6,295 nt of DNA. It comes from Balneolales bacterium (lineage in GTDB: Bacteria; Bacteroidota; Rhodothermia; Balneolales; Natronogracilivirgulaceae). Location: NCBI GenBank assembly GCA_007133875.1, contig SLLW01000293.1, positions 1 through 6,295 on the forward strand. Reading direction: 5' to 3'. Below, piece by piece: positions 1 to 5,745 of this stretch. Position 1 is the stretch's first letter. Each line of letters opens with the position of its first letter. Made by a program: the position numbers and the translations under genes. The notes beneath the pieces were generated by a model, which ran no database searches, was not told the origin of the DNA, and was given only the letters and a program-made list of their open reading frames with translations.

Positions 1-1
1 A

Positions 2-136
2 GATGAGTTCCGGATTGAGATTGAAACTCTCCATTTCGAACTGTCTTACCGCCCATATCGTGAAATTGGGAATTTATGCAGCACTACTTTATTTCAGCTT
101 CGTTTTAAAATTACTACTTTTATGGCTCATAACTAA
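2..136 (+). CDS. C-terminal end of an upstream protein, possibly an outer-membrane protein (partial)
   Basis: A reading frame is open from the window edge (first full codon at base 2) to a TAA at 134-136, about 44 codons. The visible peptide contains ELSYRPYREIGN and then TTLFQLRFKI, with alternating polar and hydrophobic residues as in beta-strands of a barrel or another beta-rich protein. I do not recognise the family, and the start lies outside the window. The next frame is also open: it begins with ATG at base 3 and ends at TGA 150-152, giving a hydrophobic 49-residue peptide. The choice of frame is therefore not secure. I favour the first because its residue mix is more protein-like. The stop lies 28 bp before the mannose-1-phosphate guanylyltransferase gene, so the two could share a transcript. 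Confidence 0.35.
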   Translation, partial: DEFRIEIETLHFELSYRPYREIGNLCSTTLFQLRFKITTFMAHN

Positions 137-164
137 AATCATCACATACTGATAAATTGAACAG

Positions 165-1265
165 ATGGTCCATGTCCTGATAATGGCCGGTGGAATCGGA
201 TCCCGATTCTGGCCTAAAAGCCGGGTCTCCAAACCCAAGCAGTTTCTCTCTTTTGTAGACAACAAATCATTGATACAGACCACAATAGAGCGCATCGAAT
301 CTCTTGTACCTGCTGAACGTATTTTGGTTAGTACCAACATCGACTATGTGGATCTTGTCAAGGAACAAATTCCTGAAATTCCCGATGAAAACATCATAGG
401 AGAACCGGTTGCAAAAAACACCGCACCCTGTATCGCTTTTGCTGCCGCACTGATACATGAACGCGATCCGGATGCTACCATGGTTGTACTTCCATCTGAC
501 CACTATATCCGGGATAATCAGGTGTTTATTCAGGATCTCACAACCTGTATCAATAGCCTTGATGACAACTCAGATCGTCTGGTAACCCTTGGTATTACCC
601 CCAATCGTCCGGAAACCGGCTATGGTTATATCCAGTTTAATGATTCACAAACCATCAAGATTGATGATTTTTATGCATATCCTGTAAAAACCTTTGCTGA
701 GAAACCGGATCTGCAGACAGCCGTCAAGTTTCTGGAATCGGGGGATTTTTTATGGAACAGTGGAATGTTTGTCTGGAAAACCGGACGGATACTCCAGGAG
801 ATTGAAGAGCAACTGCCGGTTTTGCATCATCAGGTTACTGTTTTTTCTGATGCTCTTAAAAAAAGTAACGGCCTCCCGTCGGATGAAATCCTCAATTCTG
901 TTTATCAGGCCTGTTTTCCGGTATCCATTGACTATGGCATCATGGAAAAATCGGCAAATGTTATCGTTGTGCCATCCCATTTTGACTGGAGTGACCTCGG
1001 AAGCTGGTTAGCCGTTTATGAAATTCACAGGGAGGATGGTGACGAAGATGGCAATGTTATGGAGGCCGGAAATACCCTGGCCATTAATTCAAACAACTGC
1101 TATGTATCATCACAAAGCAAAAAACTGATTACACTGGTTGGTCTTCAGGGTGTCGGGATTATTGAAACTGATGATGCACTGCTGATCTGCAAGCTGGAGA
1201 ATTCTCAGGAAGTCAAAGAGGTCTATAACAAACTGGACGACGATACCCAAAATAAGTATCGGTAG
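165..1265 (+). CDS. manC: mannose-1-phosphate guanylyltransferase (GDP-mannose pyrophosphorylase)
   Basis: This cytosolic enzyme makes GDP-mannose from GTP and mannose-1-phosphate, the donor for mannose, fucose and related sugars in surface polysaccharides and glycans. The 366-residue protein begins with the nucleotidyltransferase signature MAGGIGSRFWPKS followed by KPKQF (residues 7-27), which binds nucleotide and metal. LPSDHYI (109-115), a TGYGYI loop (151-156), FAEKP (177-181), FLWNSGMFVW (195-204) and SIDYGIMEK followed by FDWSDLGSW (254-281) are all typical of the family. A short C-terminal beta-rich region follows. The length fits the single-domain form; the phosphomannose-isomerase cupin domain of long ManC/AlgA proteins is absent. 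The ATG at 165 places the signature at the usual distance from the N-terminus, but no good Shine-Dalgarno precedes it. The gene ends 5 bp from the convergent hydrolase gene. The symbol manC is used loosely for this function. Confidence 0.93.
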   Translation: MVHVLIMAGGIGSRFWPKSRVSKPKQFLSFVDNKSLIQTTIERIESLVPAERILVSTNIDYVDLVKEQIPEIPDENIIGEPVAKNTAPCIAFAAALIHERDPDATMVVLPSDHYIRDNQVFIQDLTTCINSLDDNSDRLVTLGITPNRPETGYGYIQFNDSQTIKIDDFYAYPVKTFAEKPDLQTAVKFLESGDFLWNSGMFVWKTGRILQEIEEQLPVLHHQVTVFSDALKKSNGLPSDEILNSVYQACFPVSIDYGIMEKSANVIVVPSHFDWSDLGSWLAVYEIHREDGDEDGNVMEAGNTLAINSNNCYVSSQSKKLITLVGLQGVGIIETDDALLICKLENSQEVKEVYNKLDDDTQNKYR

Positions 1266-1270
1266 TGTTG

Positions 1271-2044
1271 CTAAACGGTCACCTGTAGTTGATCATATGC
1301 CAGATGAACGTTGTCTGGCAACTTCCGGCTTACCTTCTCATGGTTCACGAATGGTGACATGTGAATGAGATATGCTTTCTCCACCTTCAACTTATTGGCA
1401 ACCTCAATTGCTTCCGGAATGGTAAAATGGGTTGGATGAGGCGGGTCCCATCGCAGTCCGCTCATGACAACCACTTTGGAGCCATCGATTTTCCTGGCTG
1501 TTTCCTCAGGTATTTCACTGACATCCGTAATATATGAGATGTCATTAATGCGAAACCCCATCACATCCATTTTGCCATGTTTTACAGGCAATGGCGTAAT
1601 AATGGTATCGCCGTCTTGTACCGGTTTTATCAGGGTATGGAACTTCAAATCTACCGATCCCGGAGTTTTATCAGGATGAAACATATATGAGAAGCGGGTG
1701 CGTATCGATTGTTCCGTCTGCTCATTTGTATAAACGGGAATGGCTTGCTTCTGAGCATAGTTATAAGCCCTCAGATCATCCAGTCCACCGATATGATCAG
1801 TATGTTCGTGTGTGAGCATTAGCGCATCGATATGTCTGATGCCGGCTCTCAATGTTTGCAACCGGAACTCCGGTCCCGTGTCAATAACAAACGATCGCTG
1901 CTCGGTTTGTATCCATGCAGAGCATCGGTATCGTTGATCCCTTGGGTCGCCAGTGTCTTGTTCCGATCCAAACCCACCTGCAACCGGAACTCCCATGGAG
2001 GTCCCTGTTCCTAAAAAAGTTAACTTCATGCGATACGGTTTCAT
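1271..2044 (-). CDS. metallo-beta-lactamase-fold hydrolase, PhnP-like
   Basis: This is a 257-residue cytosolic metallo-hydrolase of the PhnP-like (COG1235) branch of the metallo-beta-lactamase superfamily. The visible metal ligands are the HEHTDH motif (H79, H81, D83, H84), H156 in PVKHG, D174 in YITDVS and H228 in LIHMS. LRWDPPHPTHF (197-207) matches the conserved His-containing loop of this branch. The N-terminal LTFLGTGTSMGVP is the usual first strand. Most relatives, as I recall them, then carry a Cys-rich structural zinc site; here the segment reads VAGGFGSEQDTGDPRDQRYR with no cysteine. PhnP itself is a cyclic-phosphate phosphodiesterase, but the substrate here cannot be read from sequence and no phosphonate genes are nearby. 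The start at 2044 overlaps the stop of the 88-residue gene as ATGA. An internal ATG at 2029 (MKLTFLGTG) is an equally plausible start by family length. Confidence 0.88.
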   Translation of the reverse strand: MKPYRMKLTFLGTGTSMGVPVAGGFGSEQDTGDPRDQRYRCSAWIQTEQRSFVIDTGPEFRLQTLRAGIRHIDALMLTHEHTDHIGGLDDLRAYNYAQKQAIPVYTNEQTEQSIRTRFSYMFHPDKTPGSVDLKFHTLIKPVQDGDTIITPLPVKHGKMDVMGFRINDISYITDVSEIPEETARKIDGSKVVVMSGLRWDPPHPTHFTIPEAIEVANKLKVEKAYLIHMSPFVNHEKVSRKLPDNVHLAYDQLQVTV

Positions 2045-2307
2045 TCCTGACCAATGCGCTCAAACCACTCATCTATCTCCTTGCGTACGACTGGCTTAAT
2101 AAACATATTCTCCAAATCTTGTTTTGATAAAAAACGGATCATTTGTCCGATATGAAACTCAGGGGGATAATTTTTATTGATCATCACAATTTTGTCGCCT
2201 TCCAGGACACAAAAGTCACCACGAAAACTACCTTTCTCTTTTCGGATTTGATAACCAAGTTCTTCTACAATGGATTCAAGTTCCGCTTGAAATTTCTCTG
2301 CTTTCAT
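2041..2307 (-). CDS. small protein of unknown function, coupled to the MBL-fold hydrolase gene
   Basis: This 88-residue soluble protein has no signal peptide, membrane segment or Cys-rich motif. I cannot assign a function. Visible features are an N-terminal amphipathic helix (about residues 1-20), a central RKEKGSFRGDFCVLEGDKIV segment with Gly and alternating residues suggesting a beta-hairpin, then INKNYPPEFHIGQMIRFL and a charged C-terminal helix ending KEIDEWFERIGQE. The central pattern looks familiar from small uncharacterised proteins of the Bacteroidota/Rhodothermota, but that is memory, not a search. Its TGA overlaps the ATG of the hydrolase by four bases (ATGA), the classic arrangement for translational coupling, so the two probably act together or are made in fixed ratio. 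It starts 81 bp after the end of the outer-membrane protein gene on the same strand. No clear Shine-Dalgarno precedes the ATG. Confidence 0.8.
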   Translation of the reverse strand: MKAEKFQAELESIVEELGYQIRKEKGSFRGDFCVLEGDKIVMINKNYPPEFHIGQMIRFLSKQDLENMFIKPVVRKEIDEWFERIGQE

Positions 2308-2326
2308 TTGCTGCCGGGTTCCAGAT

Positions 2327-2332
2327 ATTATA
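2327..2332 (-). promoter_or_regulatory. possible -10 box upstream of the 88-residue gene
   Basis: On the minus strand a perfect TATAAT lies about 20 bp before the ATG at 2307, in the 81-bp gap after the outer-membrane protein gene. The hexamer 17 bp further upstream (CGTAAA) is a poor -35 box, so this may be a chance A+T-rich match. If real, the small gene and hydrolase have their own promoter with a very short leader. Confidence 0.22.
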
Positions 2333-2388
2333 AATCAATGGTTCATTGTTTTACGCGGTCCTGCTTGTGCATCTCATTCTTTTGGACA

Positions 2389-3141
2389 TCAGAAACTTAT
2401 GCCAATCAAAATATTATTACCTGATATATTATGAAGCATAATATCATCAGACCCTGAATACCTTCTGAAAGAGTAATTATATCCGATTACCACTCCATAT
2501 CGACTGAATAGCTGGTCAAAATGCAATCGCACAGCACTTTCAAAAGATGCCAACTGACCGGAATCCCTTCCCAGCGCAGACACGGCAAATCCATAACCCG
2601 GCATCGCTTCAGCACGCAGGCGAATTCCACGGTGGATATTAAAATATCCGCCAAGCCCCAAACCCAGGGATATCGAATTTTGTCTGAAGTAATCAACTTC
2701 CGGTTGATTTGGATCTGTGGATCTGACCCGTTCATAGTCCATAGTTAATCTGAATGGCAGCTCCAGGCCAACCCTTTCATTTCGTGCAATCGGAGTATGG
2801 CCATATACACTTGCTCCGACATTAAAATAATTCAGTGTATCGGCATCTGTTTCCCCCAGATCATTGCCATATGCGATATAAGCATGAATGCCCGGCAGTT
2901 CCACCCTTAAACGATATACGATATCAGACCAATCGTATTGGGCAGTGGAATTGTCATTATCTGATCGTGAGTTCATTTCCAGAAAATCCGGACCAAACGT
3001 AATGGCACTTGAAGCCATAATTGGTCTTCTTTCGAGTTCTTCTACGGAAAACATCTGACCCATTGCAATGTTGGGTGACAGAAAAACGAGCAATAGAATC
3101 ACGAAGCCATGATTCTTATGTACTGAAAGAAATTTCGACAT
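2389..3141 (-). CDS. predicted outer-membrane beta-barrel protein, family not recognised
   Basis: From the ATG at 3141 this is a 250-residue exported protein. It opens with a signal peptide: basic MSKFLSVHKNHG, hydrophobic FVILLLVFL, and a likely cleavage after AMG at residue 28, leaving Q29. The mature part has many alternating strands with aromatic edges (VYRLRVELPGIHAYIAYG, YFNVGASVYG, SISLGLGLGGYFNI, YGVVIGYNYSF) and ends ILIGISF. A C-terminal phenylalanine on a beta-strand is the usual recognition signal for insertion by the BAM complex. This fits a small barrel of perhaps 8 to 10 strands, but I do not recognise the family or ligand. An in-frame TTG at 3192 would add 17 residues before the signal peptide; the ATG is preferred because it puts the charged region directly at the N-terminus. 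No good Shine-Dalgarno is visible. Confidence 0.75.
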   Translation of the reverse strand: MSKFLSVHKNHGFVILLLVFLSPNIAMGQMFSVEELERRPIMASSAITFGPDFLEMNSRSDNDNSTAQYDWSDIVYRLRVELPGIHAYIAYGNDLGETDADTLNYFNVGASVYGHTPIARNERVGLELPFRLTMDYERVRSTDPNQPEVDYFRQNSISLGLGLGGYFNIHRGIRLRAEAMPGYGFAVSALGRDSGQLASFESAVRLHFDQLFSRYGVVIGYNYSFRRYSGSDDIMLHNISGNNILIGISF

Positions 3142-3438
3142 TACAACAGGTAGGAAATTATGTAAATGTTTAGCGGTCAACCGTTGTTTCAATGATTGAA
3201 TGAATTCAGGACACTGCCTGTTGCTACCAAATTACTGCTTATGAGAACAAGTAACAGCGAAACATCATTCTATGATTACACGGTAACAACGGATATCAGA
3301 AGACAACAAGTCTGCATGGACGAATATAAAAATAAAGTTGTGAACACTGCTATTATTCTGCGTTTTCTGACTGATATTCTGATTTATCACCCTAATAAAA
3401 AGGTATTTATTAGGGTGACGGTTTCGTTATTCCCGGAA
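3142..3438. other. intergenic stretch without an intact gene
   Basis: No convincing gene is visible. The plus-strand open frame at 3196-3456 starts with TTG, has no ribosome binding site, and runs through both an inverted repeat and a minus-strand remnant. Close to the outer-membrane protein gene are two small palindromes, TTCAATGATTGAA (3188-3200) and TGAATTCA (3201-3208). They are candidate operator half-sites but short enough to be chance. A minus-strand TTGACC lies about 36 bp upstream of that gene's ATG, without a well-spaced -10 box. The main structure is the 13-bp-arm inverted repeat listed separately. Confidence 0.5.
3387..3418. repeat. perfect 13-bp inverted repeat with 6-base loop, possible terminator
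   Basis: The arms TCACCCTAATAAA (3387-3399) and TTTATTAGGGTGA (3406-3418) are exactly complementary and separated by AAGGTA. In RNA this is a stable hairpin on either strand. It starts about 20 bases after the stop codon of the minus-strand outer-membrane protein remnant, the position expected of that gene's terminator. There is no long U-tract on either side, so it may instead be an mRNA 3'-end stabiliser or a protein-binding palindrome. The inverted repeat is directly visible; its role is inferred. Confidence 0.6.
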
Positions 3439-3573
3439 TCACTTCCAGCGCAGTGATAACCCGAAAGACCAAAACATAATCTGCACCGTTGAGGAAGTAT
3501 TGCTGTGATCATACTTTCTGTAATCCTGTATTTCATCTTGACTATGTATCTGTTTAGTGCTTATATTTGAAAT
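3439..3573 (-). pseudogene. 3' remnant of an outer-membrane beta-barrel protein gene
   Basis: A minus-strand frame of 44 codons, with no start codon at its 5' end, finishes at TGA 3439-3441. Its last residues, TVQIMFWSFGLSLRWK, look like the closing strand of a TonB-dependent or CarboxypepD-type outer-membrane barrel, and the preceding DYRKYDHSNTSS looks like the polar turn before it. The frame is closed upstream by TGA at 3574-3576, four bases before the mature tRNA-Asp begins on the other strand, and no barrel-coding sequence continues past the tRNA. The upstream end of the frame overlaps the tRNA promoter, so only the last 25-30 codons may be true remnant. The most likely reading is a deletion or rearrangement with its end at the tRNA promoter that left the gene's tail and perhaps its terminator hairpin. 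Chance similarity over so short a peptide cannot be excluded. Confidence 0.4.
3538..3569 (+). promoter_or_regulatory. promoter of tRNA-Asp
   Basis: TTGACT (3538-3543) and TATATT (3562-3567) are separated by 18 bp and resemble -35 and -10 boxes. The second element extends to TATATTTG (3562-3569), which also fits the Bacteroidota TAnnTTTG consensus, with TTG about 21 bp upstream. The mature tRNA starts 8 bases after this element, leaving almost no 5' leader for RNase P to remove. The promoter lies over the minus-strand gene remnant. Confidence 0.6.
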
Positions 3574-3577
3574 TCAC

Positions 3578-3651
3578 GGTCCGGTAGTTCAGTTGGTTAG
3601 AACGCCTGCCTGTCACGCAGGAGGTCGTGGGTTCGAGTCCCATCCGGATCG
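3578..3651 (+). tRNA. tRNA-Asp (GTC)
   Basis: The sequence folds into a full cloverleaf. The acceptor stem pairs GGTCCGG (3578-3584) with CCGGATC (3644-3650), including one G-U pair. The D stem is GTTC/GAAC with the loop AGTTGGTTA. The anticodon stem CCTGC/GCAGG encloses CTGTCAC, giving anticodon GTC at 3612-3614, which reads GAC and GAU. The variable loop is AGGTC, and the T arm is GTGGG-TTCGAGT-CCCAT. The discriminator base is G3651, an identity base for aspartate. CCA is not encoded (CAT follows), so it must be added by tRNA nucleotidyltransferase. It is a solitary tRNA with its own promoter and terminator. Confidence 0.97.
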
Positions 3652-3655
3652 CATT

Positions 3656-3697
3656 AAAGCGTAATCAATTGATGAGCAATTGGTTACGCTTTTTTTG
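3656..3697 (+). terminator. intrinsic terminator of tRNA-Asp
   Basis: The arms 3656-3671 (AAAGCGTAATCAATTG) and 3677-3692 (CAATTGGTTACGCTTT) pair over 16 bp with a single G-U, around the loop ATGAG. A run of T residues follows to 3696. The stem begins 4 bases after the tRNA, so it should end the tRNA transcript and isolate it from mnmG. Confidence 0.92.
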
Positions 3698-3772
3698 TTT
3701 CTATACAGAAGCAACTGATTTTTCAAAAATCAATCCGGTGTTATGGTAAATAACATTGAGACGCCATAAAAC

Positions 3773-3776
3773 GGAG
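3773..3776 (+). promoter_or_regulatory. ribosome binding site of mnmG
   Basis: GGAG lies seven bases before the ATG at 3784 and supports that start over the in-frame ATG at 3796. Most other genes in the window lack such a site. Confidence 0.6.
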
Positions 3777-3783
3777 AAAATGT

Positions 3784-5676
3784 ATGACTAAGACCATGTT
3801 ACATCCTGAATATGATGTAGTTGTTGTGGGTGGTGGGCATGCCGGCAGCGAAGCCGCAGCGGCAGCATCCAGAATGGGATGCGCTACGCTATTAATAACA
3901 ATGAACTTAGGCGGAATTGCGCAAATGTCATGCAATCCTGCCATCGGTGGTGTAGCCAAGGGACAACTTGTAAGAGAGATTGATGCACTTGGTGGTGTTA
4001 TGGGTCGGGTTGCAGACTCTTCAGGTGTGCAATTCCGAATGCTTAACCGAAGTAAGGGCCCGGCAATGTGGAGTCCCCGTGCACAAAGTGATCGAATGTT
4101 ATACGCTCAGCATGTAAGAGAAGATCTTGAGTCCATTCCCAATCTTCACTTTCGTCAGGACAACGTTGTCAAAATTTCGACAGATCAAAATCAAAGCGTT
4201 AACGGTGTTGAAACCATGAACGGGCAGTTTATTCCAGCCCGATGTGTGATTTTGACAAGTGGGACTTTTTTAAATGGACGTATTCATATTGGAGAGAAAC
4301 AATATGGTGGCGGCCGATCCGGCGAGAAGGCCTCAACTGGTATTACTGCATCTTTGGAGTTATTGGGATTTGAATCGGGCAGGCTAAAAACCGGAACTCC
4401 CCCACGGCTTGACGGGCGTTCGATAAACCTGGATAAACTGGAGATTCAGTATGGTGATGAAAATCCCACTCCATTTTCTTTTTTGACGGAATCTCTACCT
4501 GACCTTGCACACCAACTTACTTGCTGGATCGCCTATACCTCCCCCGAAGTGCATGATACCCTCAAACTCGGTTTTGAAAGAAGCCCCATGTTTAATGGTC
4601 GAATAAAATCTACCGGGCCCAGATACTGCCCTTCAATTGAAGACAAAATCAACCGGTTTGCAGATAAAGATCGACACCAGTTATTCCTTGAACCTGAGGG
4701 ACGTAACACTTATGAAATGTATCTAAATGGTTTTTCAACCAGCCTGCCTGAAGATATTCAATATCAGGCCCTACGCACCATCCCGGGATTTGAAGAAGTC
4801 ATCATGATCCGGCCCGGTTACGCAATTGAATATGACTATTTCCCACCTCACCAAATCAAAAGAAACATGGAGACCAAAATTGTAGAAGGTCTCTTTTTTG
4901 CCGGACAAATTAATGGGACAACCGGTTATGAAGAAGCAGCCAGCCAGGGATTGATGGCGGGAATAAATGCCGCATGTAAAATAAAGGACGAAAACGAACT
5001 AATCCTGCAGCGTTCGGAAGCTTATATTGGAGTCCTTATTGATGACCTCGTAAATAAAGGCACCGAAGAACCTTATCGCATGTTCACTTCAAGAGCGGAA
5101 CACCGAATCTTACTTCGGCAGGATAATGCGGATCTGCGCCTTACTCCCATCGGATATGAAATTGGACTTGCTACTGAAGAACGGATGCATAAATTACTTG
5201 CCAAGCGGGAGCAAACAAAGAATCTTAAAGAACTGCTGAGTAATTATAGCGCTCAACCCAAAATCTTCAACCCTCTGTTGACGAAAAAGGGTCAGTCTCC
5301 TTTAAAACAAGCAGTCAAGATAACCAAGCTTATTACCCGTCCCCATATTTCATTATTTGAATTAATGCAGTCCGACCAGGAACTCTCTGATTCAATCCAC
5401 AACATCACCACCGAACCCCTTGTTATTGAGCAATCAGAAATACAGTTCAAATACGAAGGATACATTGAGAAAGAAAATGTTATGGTTCGCCAAATCGCGG
5501 AAAAAGAGAACCTTCATATCCCTGAAAACATCAACTATAATAACATCCACAGCCTGTCGAGTGAAGGAAAACAAAAACTGCTTAGAATAAAACCCGAAAC
5601 CATTGGACAGGCTGGCAGAATCAGCGGTGTTTCGGCAAGCGATATTGCTGTCTTAATGGTATACTTAAACAATTAA
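3784..5676 (+). CDS. mnmG: tRNA uridine-5-carboxymethylaminomethyl modification enzyme MnmG (GidA)
   Basis: MnmG is the FAD- and NADH-dependent partner of the GTPase MnmE. Together they use methylene-tetrahydrofolate to install the aminomethyl-type group at C5 of wobble U34 in several tRNAs. At 630 residues it is full length. GGGHAG (16-21) is the FAD dinucleotide-binding loop. SCNPAIGG carries C50 and [11 protein letters not shown] carries C282, the two conserved catalytic cysteines. [11 protein letters not shown] (201-211), [11 protein letters not shown] (343-353), [18 protein letters not shown] (372-389) and FTSRAEHR (434-441) are family signatures. The C-terminal helical domain, which contacts MnmE and tRNA, ends in KYEGYI and [30 protein letters not shown] (91-101) is the variant I associate with Bacteroidota relatives. 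The ATG at 3784 has GGAG seven bases upstream (3773-3776), one of the few clear ribosome binding sites here. rsmG and two parS sites follow, the common origin-proximal order. No terminator separates it from rsmG. Confidence 0.98.
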   Translation: MTKTMLHPEYDVVVVGGGHAGSEAAAAASRMGCATLLITMNLGGIAQMSCNPAIGGVAKGQLVREIDALGGVMGRVADSSGVQFRMLNRSKGPAMWSPRAQSDRMLYAQHVREDLESIPNLHFRQDNVVKISTDQNQSVNGVETMNGQFIPARCVILTSGTFLNGRIHIGEKQYGGGRSGEKASTGITASLELLGFESGRLKTGTPPRLDGRSINLDKLEIQYGDENPTPFSFLTESLPDLAHQLTCWIAYTSPEVHDTLKLGFERSPMFNGRIKSTGPRYCPSIEDKINRFADKDRHQLFLEPEGRNTYEMYLNGFSTSLPEDIQYQALRTIPGFEEVIMIRPGYAIEYDYFPPHQIKRNMETKIVEGLFFAGQINGTTGYEEAASQGLMAGINAACKIKDENELILQRSEAYIGVLIDDLVNKGTEEPYRMFTSRAEHRILLRQDNADLRLTPIGYEIGLATEERMHKLLAKREQTKNLKELLSNYSAQPKIFNPLLTKKGQSPLKQAVKITKLITRPHISLFELMQSDQELSDSIHNITTEPLVIEQSEIQFKYEGYIEKENVMVRQIAEKENLHIPENINYNNIHSLSSEGKQKLLRIKPETIGQAGRISGVSASDIAVLMVYLNN

Positions 5677-5686
5677 GAACCCTACC

Positions 5687-5714
5687 GCCATATGTTTCAC
5701 GTGAAACATATGGC
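5687..5714. promoter_or_regulatory. parS: parS site 1, within a 28-bp perfect palindrome
   Basis: Bases 5693-5708 read TGTTTCACGTGAAACA, a perfect match to the 16-bp ParB/Spo0J-binding consensus. The symmetry continues six more bases on each side (GCCATA...TATGGC), giving a 28-bp perfect palindrome centred between 5700 and 5701. ParB loads here as a CTP-dependent clamp and spreads; ParA then segregates the origin region. The site begins 10 bp after the mnmG stop. In the rsmG frame it would encode MFHVKHM. Confidence 0.95.
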
Positions 5715-5745
5715 CAATATGCATCTCAACGACATTGCCGGTGCT

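Noticed and set aside
694..1011. Plus-strand open frame of 105 codons inside manC
   Set aside because: It is out of frame within a gene whose own protein has clear nucleotidyltransferase motifs; the product looks random.
2336..2348. CAATG/CATTG hairpin after the outer-membrane protein gene as a terminator
   Set aside because: The arms are only 5 bp with no T-tract, too weak to call a terminator.
3142..3192. Upstream TTG start for the outer-membrane protein, adding 17 residues
   Set aside because: It would put a long extra N-terminal extension before a well-formed signal peptide; the ATG at 3141 fits better.
3196..3456. Plus-strand open frame of 86 codons in the spacer before tRNA-Asp
   Set aside because: It starts with TTG, has no ribosome binding site and no recognisable domain, and its codons run through the perfect inverted repeat and the antisense of the barrel remnant.
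3578..3651. tRNA-Asp as an attachment site of a present integrative element
   Set aside because: No integrase gene and no direct repeat of the tRNA 3' end is seen in the window; only the upstream gene remnant hints at past rearrangement.
3739..3756. Small inverted repeat TGTTAT-GGTAA-ATAACA before mnmG as an operator or riboswitch
   Set aside because: Six-base A+T-rich arms are too weak to support a regulatory claim, and no known leader motif is recognisable.
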